A stretch of DNA of 8,644 bases from Chloroflexota bacterium (GTDB lineage Bacteria > Chloroflexota > Dehalococcoidia > SM23-28-2 > RBG-16-64-32): the NCBI GenBank assembly GCA_022560365.1, contig JADFTG010000037.1, positions 1-8,644 of the forward strand, in the 5' to 3' direction. This document shows positions 1-5,088 of the stretch, in pieces. The notes beneath the pieces are model-generated. The model made no database searches, was not told where the DNA came from, and saw only the letters and a list, made by a program, of their open reading frames with translations. Within the stretch, counting starts at the first letter, position 1. Every line of letters starts with the position of its first letter. The position numbers and the translations under genes are program-made.

Positions 1-1
1 G

Positions 2-271
2 GTCCTCTTCGTCGTGATCAAGTTCGTCAACGAGTCGAGTAACTTGAGTTACGGCTTCTTTATCGGCATCATCCTGGTGTTGGCGCTGGCCGCGGGTGGT
101 TTTCTGCTTTTCCAGGAGGAACAGCAGGGCGGAGGCGCAGCAGAAGACACCGGACCGGCTGGAGGCGGCGGAGCGGGACCGGCTGGAGGCGGCGGCGCAG
201 GACCGGCTGGAAGCGGCGGCGACGCGGGCCCGGCTGGCGGAGGAGGAGCAAACGCCGGTCCATCGATGTAG
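2..271 (+). CDS. C-terminal part of a membrane protein with a Gly/Ala/Pro-rich repeat tail (5' partial)
   Basis: The frame is open to the left edge, so the gene probably begins outside the window. A GTG at 14 could act as a start, but no Shine-Dalgarno is visible and hydrophobic residues (VLFVV) precede it in frame. The visible part has the end of one hydrophobic segment, a short polar loop (KFVNESSNLSYG), and a clear transmembrane helix (FFIGIILVLALAAGGFLLF). A polar EEQQ stretch follows, then a tail of about 45 residues built on GPAGGGGA repeats and ending GPSM. I do not recognise a family. The low-complexity tail may be an extracytoplasmic spacer or a disordered cytoplasmic tail. The gene is convergent with the sulfur operon and is followed by a strong intrinsic terminator, so it belongs to a different transcription unit. 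That it is coding is likely, because the tail is in frame and the terminator is well placed. Its function is unknown. Confidence 0.55.
   Translation, partial: VLFVVIKFVNESSNLSYGFFIGIILVLALAAGGFLLFQEEQQGGGAAEDTGPAGGGGAGPAGGGGAGPAGSGGDAGPAGGGGANAGPSM
152..250 (+). repeat. 24-base tandem repeat encoding GPAGGGGA units
   Basis: Copies of a unit beginning GGACCGGCT start at 152, 176 and 200, spaced 24 bases apart. A diverged copy (GGCCCGGCT) starts at 227 after a 3-base (one-codon) insertion. The period is a multiple of three and the frame is kept, so copy-number changes would only lengthen or shorten the protein tail. The array lies wholly inside the membrane-protein gene. Confidence 0.85.
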
Positions 272-306
272 CGTCCGCCGGCGGCGGATCCAGAACTGGC
301 AAACGA

Positions 307-348
307 AACCTGCCACTTCGCAATCGTGCGAGTGGCAGGTTGTTTTTT
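307..348 (+). terminator. Strong rho-independent terminator
   Basis: An 11-bp perfect stem (AACCTGCCACT at 307-317 with AGTGGCAGGTT at 331-341) continues, after one bulged T at 318, into a 4-bp CGCA/TGCG stem closed by an ATCG loop. It is followed by G and six T residues (343-348). It lies 35 bases after the stop of the plus-strand membrane-protein gene and should end that transcript. On the minus strand the stem is followed only by a broken T-rich stretch (GGTTTCGTTTG), so it might also weakly stop readthrough from the mec operon, which ends at 482. Confidence 0.93.
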
Positions 349-361
349 GAGGAGGACTCTA

Positions 362-490
362 ATGACGAGCGATCTCATCCTCTCCCGCCTCCGCCGCCTG
401 ATCATGCTGGACACGACCGTGTTTCCGGAAGTGCGGACGACCGCAGCTTCACGCTGATCGTGGCCGGGCGCCGCGGTCGTGCTAGGCGGA
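362..490 (+). pseudogene. Broken N-terminal fragment of a possible Yip1-like membrane protein
   Basis: An ATG at 362 is preceded by a good Shine-Dalgarno (GAGGAGG, 349-355). It opens a 31-codon frame containing SRLRRLIMLDTTVFPEV and stops at TGA 455-457. Moving to the next frame after about 436 gives DDRSFTLIVAG. Returning to the first frame after about 470 gives GAAVVLGG. The combined peptide reads as a natural amphipathic start leading into a transmembrane helix. That would need one lost base near 437 and one gained G in the GGG near 472. The pattern LxRLIxLDxxVFxEVxxD followed by a hydrophobic helix recalls, from memory, the start of Yip1-domain proteins, but this is uncertain. Past 490 the frame runs antisense into mec and loses protein character, so the rest of the gene is absent. 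It could instead be a genuine 31-codon small ORF (362-457) or contain sequencing errors. Confidence 0.4.
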
Positions 491-892
491 CGCCTCGTCG
501 CCTGTCGGCACTTCGCTGATCTCACCGTCGGTGATGCGGAACGCGCGCACCACCGGGTCGTCCTGATCCACCAGCGATACCAGCACGTAGTACGGGTCCG
601 GCCAGTTGCCCGCCAGGCGCACGTCCGTGGGCGACGGGTAGGCCTCGCTACGCGTGTGTGAGTGGTAGACGGCCAGGAAGTCCCAGCCGTTGTCGTCGCA
701 GTCTTGCAGGAAGCGCAGCAGCTCGCGGTCGTCCACCCGGTAGCGGAACTCGCTGTCCTCGGAGTTAGTCGCGCGAATGACCTTCACGGGCTTCCCGCCG
801 ACGCCGGCCAGCAGCCCGCAGCATTCCTTGGGAAACTGCTCGCGCGCGTGGGCGATCATCTGCCCCCGGACGTCATCACCGAGCGGCAGCAT
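482..892 (-). CDS. mec: JAMM/MPN+ zinc metalloprotease, Mec-like (CysO-cysteine peptidase)
   Basis: This 136-residue protein is a single JAB/MPN domain with the full JAMM metal site: Glu23, then H-x-H-x7-S-x2-D at His77, His79, Ser87 and Asp90, preceded by hydrophobic FLAVY. M. tuberculosis Mec is a protein of this type; it hydrolyses the CysO-cysteine isopeptide-like product and frees cysteine. Finding it in one operon with a CysO carrier and an OPS-type CysM supports the same role here. A second plausible task is trimming the carrier, because CysO ends Gly-Gly-Leu and must lose the Leu before activation. JAMM proteases of the QbsD and HcyD type do this for related carriers. The ATG shares one base with the stop of the preceding gene (TGATG), so translation is probably coupled; no strong Shine-Dalgarno is present. 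It is the last gene of the operon. A Cys-Cys pair (24-25) follows the catalytic Glu. The family is very clear and the substrate is inferred from context. Confidence 0.9.
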   Translation of the reverse strand: MLPLGDDVRGQMIAHAREQFPKECCGLLAGVGGKPVKVIRATNSEDSEFRYRVDDRELLRFLQDCDDNGWDFLAVYHSHTRSEAYPSPTDVRLAGNWPDPYYVLVSLVDQDDPVVRAFRITDGEISEVPTGDEASA

Positions 893-1272
893 CAGTCGGC
901 GATCGGGCCCACGTAGCTGGCGTCGATGTGCGCGCCTGAGCCCTCGTCGAAGCCAAAGACGCCGCTGACCCGCACTCTGCGGCCGACGAGGGCATCGAGC
1001 GGGTCCCCGCCCGTATACCGCCGGATGATGACCGCGAAGTCCCCTTCGTCGACATCGACCAACTTGTAGCGGTCGTGCTCCTCACTGAAGCCGAGCACAC
1101 CCACGGTCGTCACGGGCTTGCCCTCGAAGCGGCTCGGCCCGGCGGTTAAATCGTGCACGGAGACCTGCTGCACTGAGGCGAGCGACTCGCCGCCGTGCTT
1201 CAGGAGAAACGTTGCGGAGAGCACGAACACGGCAAGCGCCGTGATCACAGCGTACATCAGCGTGCGGCCCAT
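892..1272 (-). CDS. Membrane-anchored small OB-fold-like protein of unknown function
   Basis: The product has 126 residues. An N-terminal hydrophobic helix (about residues 5-23, LMYAVITALAVFVLSATFLL) without a clear cleavage site suggests a signal anchor. About 95 residues with a beta-rich pattern follow: VSVHDL, then FEGKPVTTVGVLGF, YKLVDVDEGDFAVIIRRY, LVGRRVRVSGVFGF and AHIDASYVG. This order resembles the OB-folds of CcmE and tRNA_anti-like proteins, in which a G-x-x-V-x-V-x-G strand is typical. I see no CcmE heme-binding histidine motif and no cysteine. The ATG at 1272 is preceded by GGAGCG eight bases upstream, and it begins 13 bases after the cysM stop. An upstream extension in the same frame would run antisense-like through the end of cysM and was rejected. 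The gene sits between cysM and mec, so it is co-transcribed with cysteine synthesis, but nothing in the sequence shows why a membrane protein belongs there. Confidence 0.75.
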   Translation of the reverse strand: MGRTLMYAVITALAVFVLSATFLLKHGGESLASVQQVSVHDLTAGPSRFEGKPVTTVGVLGFSEEHDRYKLVDVDEGDFAVIIRRYTGGDPLDALVGRRVRVSGVFGFDEGSGAHIDASYVGPIAD

Positions 1273-1285
1273 CAGAAACGCTCCG

Positions 1286-2224
1286 CTACCACCAGATCGT
1301 ACCCTGCGTCTCTTCGGGCGTCTCGTCGTAGTCTCGGCTCCAGAGCTCGGTCGAGAGGTACTTCCAGCCGCCGTCGGCGAGGAGCGCCACGACGTTGCCA
1401 CTCTCCAGTCGCTCGGCCGCGCGAACGGCTACCTTGAGCACGGCGCCGGAGGAGATGCCGGCGAAGATCGCTTCCTTCTGCATCAGCTCTTTCGTCATGT
1501 GAAACGAGGACACTGAATCGACTACGATGCGGCCGTCCAGGACGGACTCATCGAGCACGGGCGGGATGAACCCTTCTTCGAGCGCGCGCAGCCCCTGCAC
1601 CAGGTCGCCCGGGTGCGGCACGGCGGCGACGACCTTGACGTCGCTGAGGTGGTCCTTGAGGTAGCGCCCGACGCCGGTGAGGGTGCCGCCCGTGCCGAGA
1701 CCGGCAACGAAAACGCTGATGTCGGGCACGTCGCGGAGGATTTCGGGGCCTGTCGTCTCGTAGTGGGCACGCGGGTTGTTCTCGTTGCCGTACTGGTACG
1801 GCATGAAGTAGCGGCCCGGCTCATCCTGGACCATCTGCTGCGCCTTGAACACAGCGTCGTTAGTGCTGGTCGCGTTCTCCGCGTAGACGACATCAGCGCC
1901 AAAGGCGCGGAGCAACGCCTCGCGCTCGGGAGTCACGTTGTCCGGCAGGACGCAGAGGAGCGGATATCCCTTCATGCGGCAGACCATCGCCAGGCTGATG
2001 CCGGTGTTGCCGCTGGTCGGCTCGAGCACGGTCTGGCCCGGCTGCAGCTTACCGGCCTTTTCGGCCGCGCGGATCATGAAGAGGGCGATGCGGTCCTTGA
2101 CGCTGCCGGTCGGGTTGTAACCTTCCAGCTTAGCGTAGACGTTAACGCCCGGCCTGGGGCTGAAGTGGTTCAGCCGTACCAGAGGCGTGTTGCCGATGGC
2201 ATCAAGGATCGAGTCGTAGGCCAT
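1286..2224 (-). CDS. cysM: CysO-dependent (O-phosphoserine-type) cysteine synthase CysM
   Basis: This 312-residue PLP enzyme is of fold type II. The PLP lysine is Lys43 (GSVKDR), the substrate loop is PTSGNTG (69-75), and the phosphate-binding loop is GTGGT (177-181). Overall it resembles M. tuberculosis CysM more than CysK. The start is YDSILDAIGNTPLV, the middle has YQYGN and HYETTGPE, and the segment GLRALEEGF puts Arg213 where the mycobacterial enzyme has the Arg that binds the O-phosphoserine phosphate. The end (GGWKYLSTELW, then an acidic stretch and GTIWW) matches the mobile C-terminal tail that closes the active site in that enzyme. Predicted reaction: O-phosphoserine plus CysO-thiocarboxylate gives CysO-cysteine and phosphate. 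The ATG is preceded by GGAAG five bases upstream and follows cysO by 18 bases. The cysO-cysM-mec grouping repeats the mycobacterial operon. CysK-like use of sulfide or O-acetylserine cannot be excluded. Confidence 0.93.
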   Translation of the reverse strand: MAYDSILDAIGNTPLVRLNHFSPRPGVNVYAKLEGYNPTGSVKDRIALFMIRAAEKAGKLQPGQTVLEPTSGNTGISLAMVCRMKGYPLLCVLPDNVTPEREALLRAFGADVVYAENATSTNDAVFKAQQMVQDEPGRYFMPYQYGNENNPRAHYETTGPEILRDVPDISVFVAGLGTGGTLTGVGRYLKDHLSDVKVVAAVPHPGDLVQGLRALEEGFIPPVLDESVLDGRIVVDSVSSFHMTKELMQKEAIFAGISSGAVLKVAVRAAERLESGNVVALLADGGWKYLSTELWSRDYDETPEETQGTIWW

Positions 2225-2242
2225 GATGGCTTCCGGCGTCGC

Positions 2243-2518
2243 CTATAATCCGCCGGCGAGGGCAGGCAGGATCGAGACGACGTCGCCGTCTTTGAGCGCG
2301 GTATCGAGTTGGTTCAGGAAGCGGATGTCTTCATCGTTGAGGTAGACGTTCACGAAGCGATGGATCTCACCGTCCGTCATCACCATGTCGTGAAAGCCCG
2401 GGAAGCGCTCATCGATGTCGGCCAGCAGGTCACGCACGTTGTCCCCGTTGGCCCGGATGGAGCGCTCGCCGCCCAGGTGCTTCTGCATATTCGCCGTCAC
2501 GCGCACGTCGATCGCCAT
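2243..2518 (-). CDS. cysO: CysO-like sulfur-carrier protein (ubiquitin fold) with a Gly-Gly-Leu end
   Basis: The product has 91 residues and is a MoaD/ThiS-type beta-grasp carrier. The segment HRFVNVYLNDEDIRFL (53-68) and the end DGDVVSILPALAGGL closely follow M. tuberculosis CysO. There, the C-terminal Gly is adenylated by MoeZ, thiocarboxylated, and used by CysM as the sulfur donor. Here the gene encodes one more residue after Gly-Gly, Leu91 (codons GGC GGA TTA TAG), so the carrier as translated has no free diglycine end. A protease must remove Leu before activation, and the Mec-like JAMM enzyme in the same operon is the obvious candidate. The ATG shares one base with the stop of the upstream E1 gene (TAATG), which implies translational coupling and balanced production of carrier and activator. 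A Met start further upstream was rejected because the ubiquitin fold begins at MAIDVRVTANM. Family and pathway assignment are strong; the trimming step is inferred. Confidence 0.93.
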   Translation of the reverse strand: MAIDVRVTANMQKHLGGERSIRANGDNVRDLLADIDERFPGFHDMVMTDGEIHRFVNVYLNDEDIRFLNQLDTALKDGDVVSILPALAGGL

Positions 2519-3627
2519 TAGCTCTGCGCTCCGACCACGTGCTCGCCGGGGAACGGCGCGCCGCAGAAGCCCTCGTAGTCGATAAGCTCCGTCACCGTGG
2601 GGTTGTCCCCGCAGAGCGGGCACTTGGGGTCGCGACGCAGCTTGACGACGCGGAACTCCATGCCCAGCGCGTCGACGATCAGCAGGCGGCTGACGAGCGA
2701 CTGGCCGATGCCAAGGATCTGCTTGATCACCTCGGTCGCCTGGATCGAACCCATCACGCCCGTGAGCGCGCCGAGCACGCCAGCCTCGGCGCAGCTCGGC
2801 ACCATGCCGGGCGGCGGCGGCGCCGGGAAGAGGCAGCGGTAGCACCCTTGACCCGGCACGAAGACGGTGGCCTGGCCATCGAAGAGGAGGATGCTGGCGT
2901 CGACCAGCGTCTTGCCGGCGAAGTAGGCGGCATCGTTGACCAGATAGCGCGTCGTAAAGTTGTCGGCACCGTTCACGATGATGTCGTACTGGGGAATGAT
3001 CTCCATCGCGTTGTCGGAGGTGAGCGGCGTTTCGTGGAGGACAACGTCGACGTCGGGGTTGTAGGCGTTGATCGTCTCCTTCGCCGACACGGTCTTGCGC
3101 TTGCCCACGTCGGCGTTCTGGTGCAGCACCTGCCGCTGCAGGTTCGAGAGGTCGACGGTGTCGAAGTCGACGATGCCGATCGTGCCGACGCCGGCGAGGG
3201 CGAGGTAGAGGGCCGCCGGTCCGCCGAGGCCGCCAGCGCCGATGATCAGGACTTTCGCTTCCATCAGCTTGCGCTGGCCGGACGGGCCCACCTGCGGCAT
3301 GATGATGTGCCGCGAGTATCGTTCCACCTGCTCCGGCGTGAGCGCGCCCACCTGTCCGCCGGCGATGGCGGGTATCACCGCCATCTCGTCGCCGTCCTTC
3401 ACGGGCGTCTCCTTGCCCTGAAGCGAGTGGATCTCCTGGTTGTTGACGTAGATGTTGATGTGACCGGGAATCTGGCCGTTCTCGTCATAGATCATCTGCC
3501 TCAGCGCCGGGAACTGCGCCCCCAGCGTGTCCAGCACCTCGCCCACCGTTTCGCCGGCAGTCTTCACATGCGTCTGATTGCCGGCCAGCTTTCTGAACGG
3601 CGTTGGTATGTACACCGTCACTGGCAT
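2518..3627 (-). CDS. MoaD/CysO-like carrier fused to a MoeB/ThiF-like E1 activating domain
   Basis: The product has 369 residues in two parts. Residues 1-91 form a second CysO/MoaD-like ubiquitin fold (VTVYIPTPFRKLAGN to AVIPAIAGG) whose Gly90-Gly91 continues directly into the next domain. Residues 95-345 are an E1-like adenylyltransferase: RYSRHIIMPQVG, nucleotide loop GAGGLGG (130-136), Asp154 and Asp156, SNLQRQ (161-166), NGADNF, two CxxC zinc pairs (262/265 and 336/339), and PSCAEAGVLG with Cys279. The chain ends soon after ELIDYEGFCG, where MoeZ proteins continue into a rhodanese domain; that domain is absent. Likely role: adenylating the Gly-Gly end of CysO for cysteine synthesis, in the place of MoeZ. 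A molybdopterin-synthase role is possible, but nothing else for that pathway is nearby. The start at 3627 was chosen because GGAGG lies six bases upstream and the fold begins there. An upstream ATG at 3666 has an equally good GGAGG and would add 13 residues. Confidence 0.9.
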   Translation of the reverse strand: MPVTVYIPTPFRKLAGNQTHVKTAGETVGEVLDTLGAQFPALRQMIYDENGQIPGHINIYVNNQEIHSLQGKETPVKDGDEMAVIPAIAGGQVGALTPEQVERYSRHIIMPQVGPSGQRKLMEAKVLIIGAGGLGGPAALYLALAGVGTIGIVDFDTVDLSNLQRQVLHQNADVGKRKTVSAKETINAYNPDVDVVLHETPLTSDNAMEIIPQYDIIVNGADNFTTRYLVNDAAYFAGKTLVDASILLFDGQATVFVPGQGCYRCLFPAPPPPGMVPSCAEAGVLGALTGVMGSIQATEVIKQILGIGQSLVSRLLIVDALGMEFRVVKLRRDPKCPLCGDNPTVTELIDYEGFCGAPFPGEHVVGAQS

Positions 3628-3633
3628 CTCATT

Positions 3634-3638
3634 CCTCC
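3634..3638 (-). promoter_or_regulatory. Ribosome binding site choosing the start of the carrier-E1 fusion (one of two)
   Basis: On the minus strand GGAGG is followed by AATGAG and then the ATG at 3627. A second GGAGG at 3673-3677, inside the last codons of cysK, is followed by CCTGAG and the ATG at 3666. Both have ideal six-base spacing and both ATGs are in the same frame. The inner one fits where the ubiquitin fold begins. The outer one would couple translation to the end of cysK, whose TGA stop lies within that spacer. Confidence 0.6.
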
Positions 3639-3667
3639 CCAGCATTTCTGACTTCCGCGCCACCATC

Positions 3668-4582
3668 TCAGGCCTCCATCTCTAAGTATCGCTCACCGGT
3701 ATCGCAGAGCACAGTAACGACGCGCTTGCCCTCGCCCAGCCGCTTCGCGACCTGGATCGCTGCAACAACGTTGGCGCCGGAGGAGATACCGACGAGAAGT
3801 CCTTCTTCGGCGCAGAGGCGCCGTGACATGTTGATCGCGTCCTGGTCGCTGATGGCGATGATCTCGTTGTAGATTTCGCGGTTCAGGATGCCGGGCACGA
3901 AGCTGGCGCCGATACCCTGGATCGCGTGGACGCCGGCACGGCCGCCCTGCAGCACCGGCGAGCGCTCCGGCTCGACAGCGGCAATGTGCAGGTCCGGCAG
4001 CTTCTGGCGCAGCACCTCGCCTATGCCCGTGATCGTGCCGCCGGTACCGACGCCCGCAACGAAGGCGTCGATGTGGCCTTCCGTCGCCTCCAGGACCTCC
4101 TCCGCGGTTGTCTGGCGGTGGATCGCCGGGTTCGCCGGATTCTCGAACTGCTGGCACATGAAGTGCTCTGGCTTGCCGACCAGCTCCTGTGCAGCGTAGA
4201 CGGCGCCGGTCATCCCCTCGATCGCCGGCGTCAGGATCACCTGCACGCCGTAGCGAGCGAGGAGGTCGCGCCGGGCGAGGCTCATGTCCTCCGGCATCGT
4301 CACGATCAGCTTGTATCCCTTGACGGCGGCGACCATCGCCAGGCCGATGCCGGTGTTGCCACTGGTCGGCTCGACGATCGTGTCGCCGGGCTTGAGAAGG
4401 CCCTCGCGCTCGGCGGCTTCAACCATCGCCAGGGCGATACGGTCCTTGACGCTGCCGGCCGGGTTCAGAGACTCCATCTTGCCGACGACTTCGGCCGATC
4501 CCTCGGGTACGACGCGGTTGAGCCGCACCATGGGCGTGCCGCCTATGAGGTCGAGAACGTTATCGGCGATCTTCTTGGCCAT
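3668..4582 (-). CDS. cysK: Cysteine synthase A (O-acetylserine sulfhydrylase)
   Basis: This 304-residue PLP enzyme is close to the usual CysK length. The PLP lysine is Lys46 (AGSVKDR), the substrate loop is EPTSGNTG (71-78), and the phosphate-binding loop is GTGGT (179-183). [16 protein letters not shown] and GISSGANV are typical of CysK. It joins O-acetylserine and sulfide to give cysteine and acetate. It ends [11 protein letters not shown] and lacks the CysM-type aromatic tail. The ATG is preceded by AGGAG five bases upstream; the AG of that site is shared with the TAG stop of the rrf2 gene, leaving only eight bases between the genes. A GTG directly before the ATG is too close to the Shine-Dalgarno to be preferred, and longer frames upstream would cover rrf2. 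Being next to an Rrf2 regulator is notable because in Bacillus CysK binds the Rrf2-family repressor CymR. Whether a complex forms here is only a suggestion. Confidence 0.95.
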   Translation of the reverse strand: MAKKIADNVLDLIGGTPMVRLNRVVPEGSAEVVGKMESLNPAGSVKDRIALAMVEAAEREGLLKPGDTIVEPTSGNTGIGLAMVAAVKGYKLIVTMPEDMSLARRDLLARYGVQVILTPAIEGMTGAVYAAQELVGKPEHFMCQQFENPANPAIHRQTTAEEVLEATEGHIDAFVAGVGTGGTITGIGEVLRQKLPDLHIAAVEPERSPVLQGGRAGVHAIQGIGASFVPGILNREIYNEIIAISDQDAINMSRRLCAEEGLLVGISSGANVVAAIQVAKRLGEGKRVVTVLCDTGERYLEMEA

Positions 4583-4590
4583 CACAACTC

Positions 4591-5034
4591 CTAAATGATA
4601 TAGCGGGCGCCGCCCGGCTGCGCCAGCCTGTCTCGCTCGGCGAGATCGGCGATAGTAGTGTTTGAGAGCACGCCAACGATGGCGTCGCGCACGGCGGCCC
4701 ACATCCCGGATTGAGCGCAGCCGCCGTCCTTCGCGCAGCTACTCATCTCGTCAAGGCAATCGACGGCCATTATCGGCCCTTCCAGCGCCTCGATCACGTC
4801 GCTCACCTGGATCTGCGCCGACGGACGGGCGAGAGAGTGGCCACCCTGGGGCCCGCGCACGCTGCGCACGAAGCCCGCGCGGCGCAGCGTCGCCAGCAGC
4901 TGCTCCAGATAGGACTCGGGAATAGCCTGACGGGCGGCGATCTCGCCGCTTTGCGTCGGCTTGCCGTCGCCATAGCGGTGGGCAAGCTCGATCAACGCGC
5001 GCAGTCCGTAGTCTCCCTTGGTCGAAATCTTCAT
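4591..5034 (-). CDS. Rrf2-family transcriptional regulator with three clustered cysteines
   Basis: The product has 147 residues. The start [18 protein letters not shown] and the winged-helix wing [13 protein letters not shown] (59-71) are diagnostic of the Rrf2 family. The recognition helix region is [22 protein letters not shown] (about 29-50). Three cysteines, Cys93, Cys100 and Cys106, form C-x6-C-x5-C in the place where IscR and NsrR bind an iron-sulfur cluster (C-x5-C-x5-C in E. coli IscR). The IscR ligand His is not seen at the matching spot. The protein may therefore sense iron-sulfur status, sulfide or thiol redox state, and probably controls the cysteine operon that it heads. The position directly before cysK also recalls CymR of Bacillus, which lacks this cysteine cluster. 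The start is firm from homology, but no Shine-Dalgarno lies at a useful distance (a GGAG ends 17 bases upstream), so the leader may be very short. The family is certain; the signal sensed is inferred. Confidence 0.93.
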   Translation of the reverse strand: MKISTKGDYGLRALIELAHRYGDGKPTQSGEIAARQAIPESYLEQLLATLRRAGFVRSVRGPQGGHSLARPSAQIQVSDVIEALEGPIMAVDCLDEMSSCAKDGGCAQSGMWAAVRDAIVGVLSNTTIADLAERDRLAQPGGARYII

Positions 5035-5046
5035 CGTCTAAAGTCG

Positions 5047-5075
5047 AGTATCTCCATCAAGAATGGTAACATACC
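5047..5075 (-). promoter_or_regulatory. Weak candidate promoter for the rrf2-cysK-mec operon
   Basis: On the minus strand GATACT (5052-5047) is a 4/6 match to a -10 box. A poor -35 candidate, GGTATG, lies 17 bases upstream at 5075-5070, inside the ATACCCC palindrome. Transcription would then begin near 5040, only a few bases before the rrf2 ATG, which fits the missing Shine-Dalgarno. TATGTT at 5073-5068 is an alternative -10. No strong consensus is present. Confidence 0.25.
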
Positions 5076-5088
5076 CCTCCGGGGTATG
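5070..5088. promoter_or_regulatory. ATACCCC-TCC-GGGGTAT palindrome, candidate operator
   Basis: This is a perfect 8-bp inverted repeat (CATACCCC / GGGGTATG) around a TCC centre, 37 bases upstream of the rrf2 ATG. Read as ATACCC-N5-GGGTAT it has the form of operators bound by the CsoR/CstR family (copper or persulfide sensors). Persulfide sensing would suit a sulfur operon, but no CsoR-like gene lies in the window. It could also be the site of the adjacent Rrf2 protein. As RNA on the minus strand it would form a hairpin downstream of the transporter gene, but the following TTACCATTCTT is a poor U-tract, so terminator function is less likely. Confidence 0.5.

Noticed and set aside
1273..1401. 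An N-terminal extension of the OB-fold-like protein by 43 codons.
   Set aside because: It lies over the end of cysM in another frame, is Ser/Arg-rich, and would bury the signal anchor; the ATG at 1272 has a suitable ribosome site.
2539..3651. A 370-codon plus-strand open frame opposite the carrier-E1 fusion.
   Set aside because: The minus strand carries exact E1 and MoaD motifs throughout, whereas the plus frame is an Arg/Val/Asp/His-rich shadow.
4583..4702. An N-terminal extension of cysK by about 40 codons.
   Set aside because: It overlaps the rrf2 3' end in another frame, is Arg-rich, and the ATG at 4582 has its own Shine-Dalgarno and the normal CysK start.
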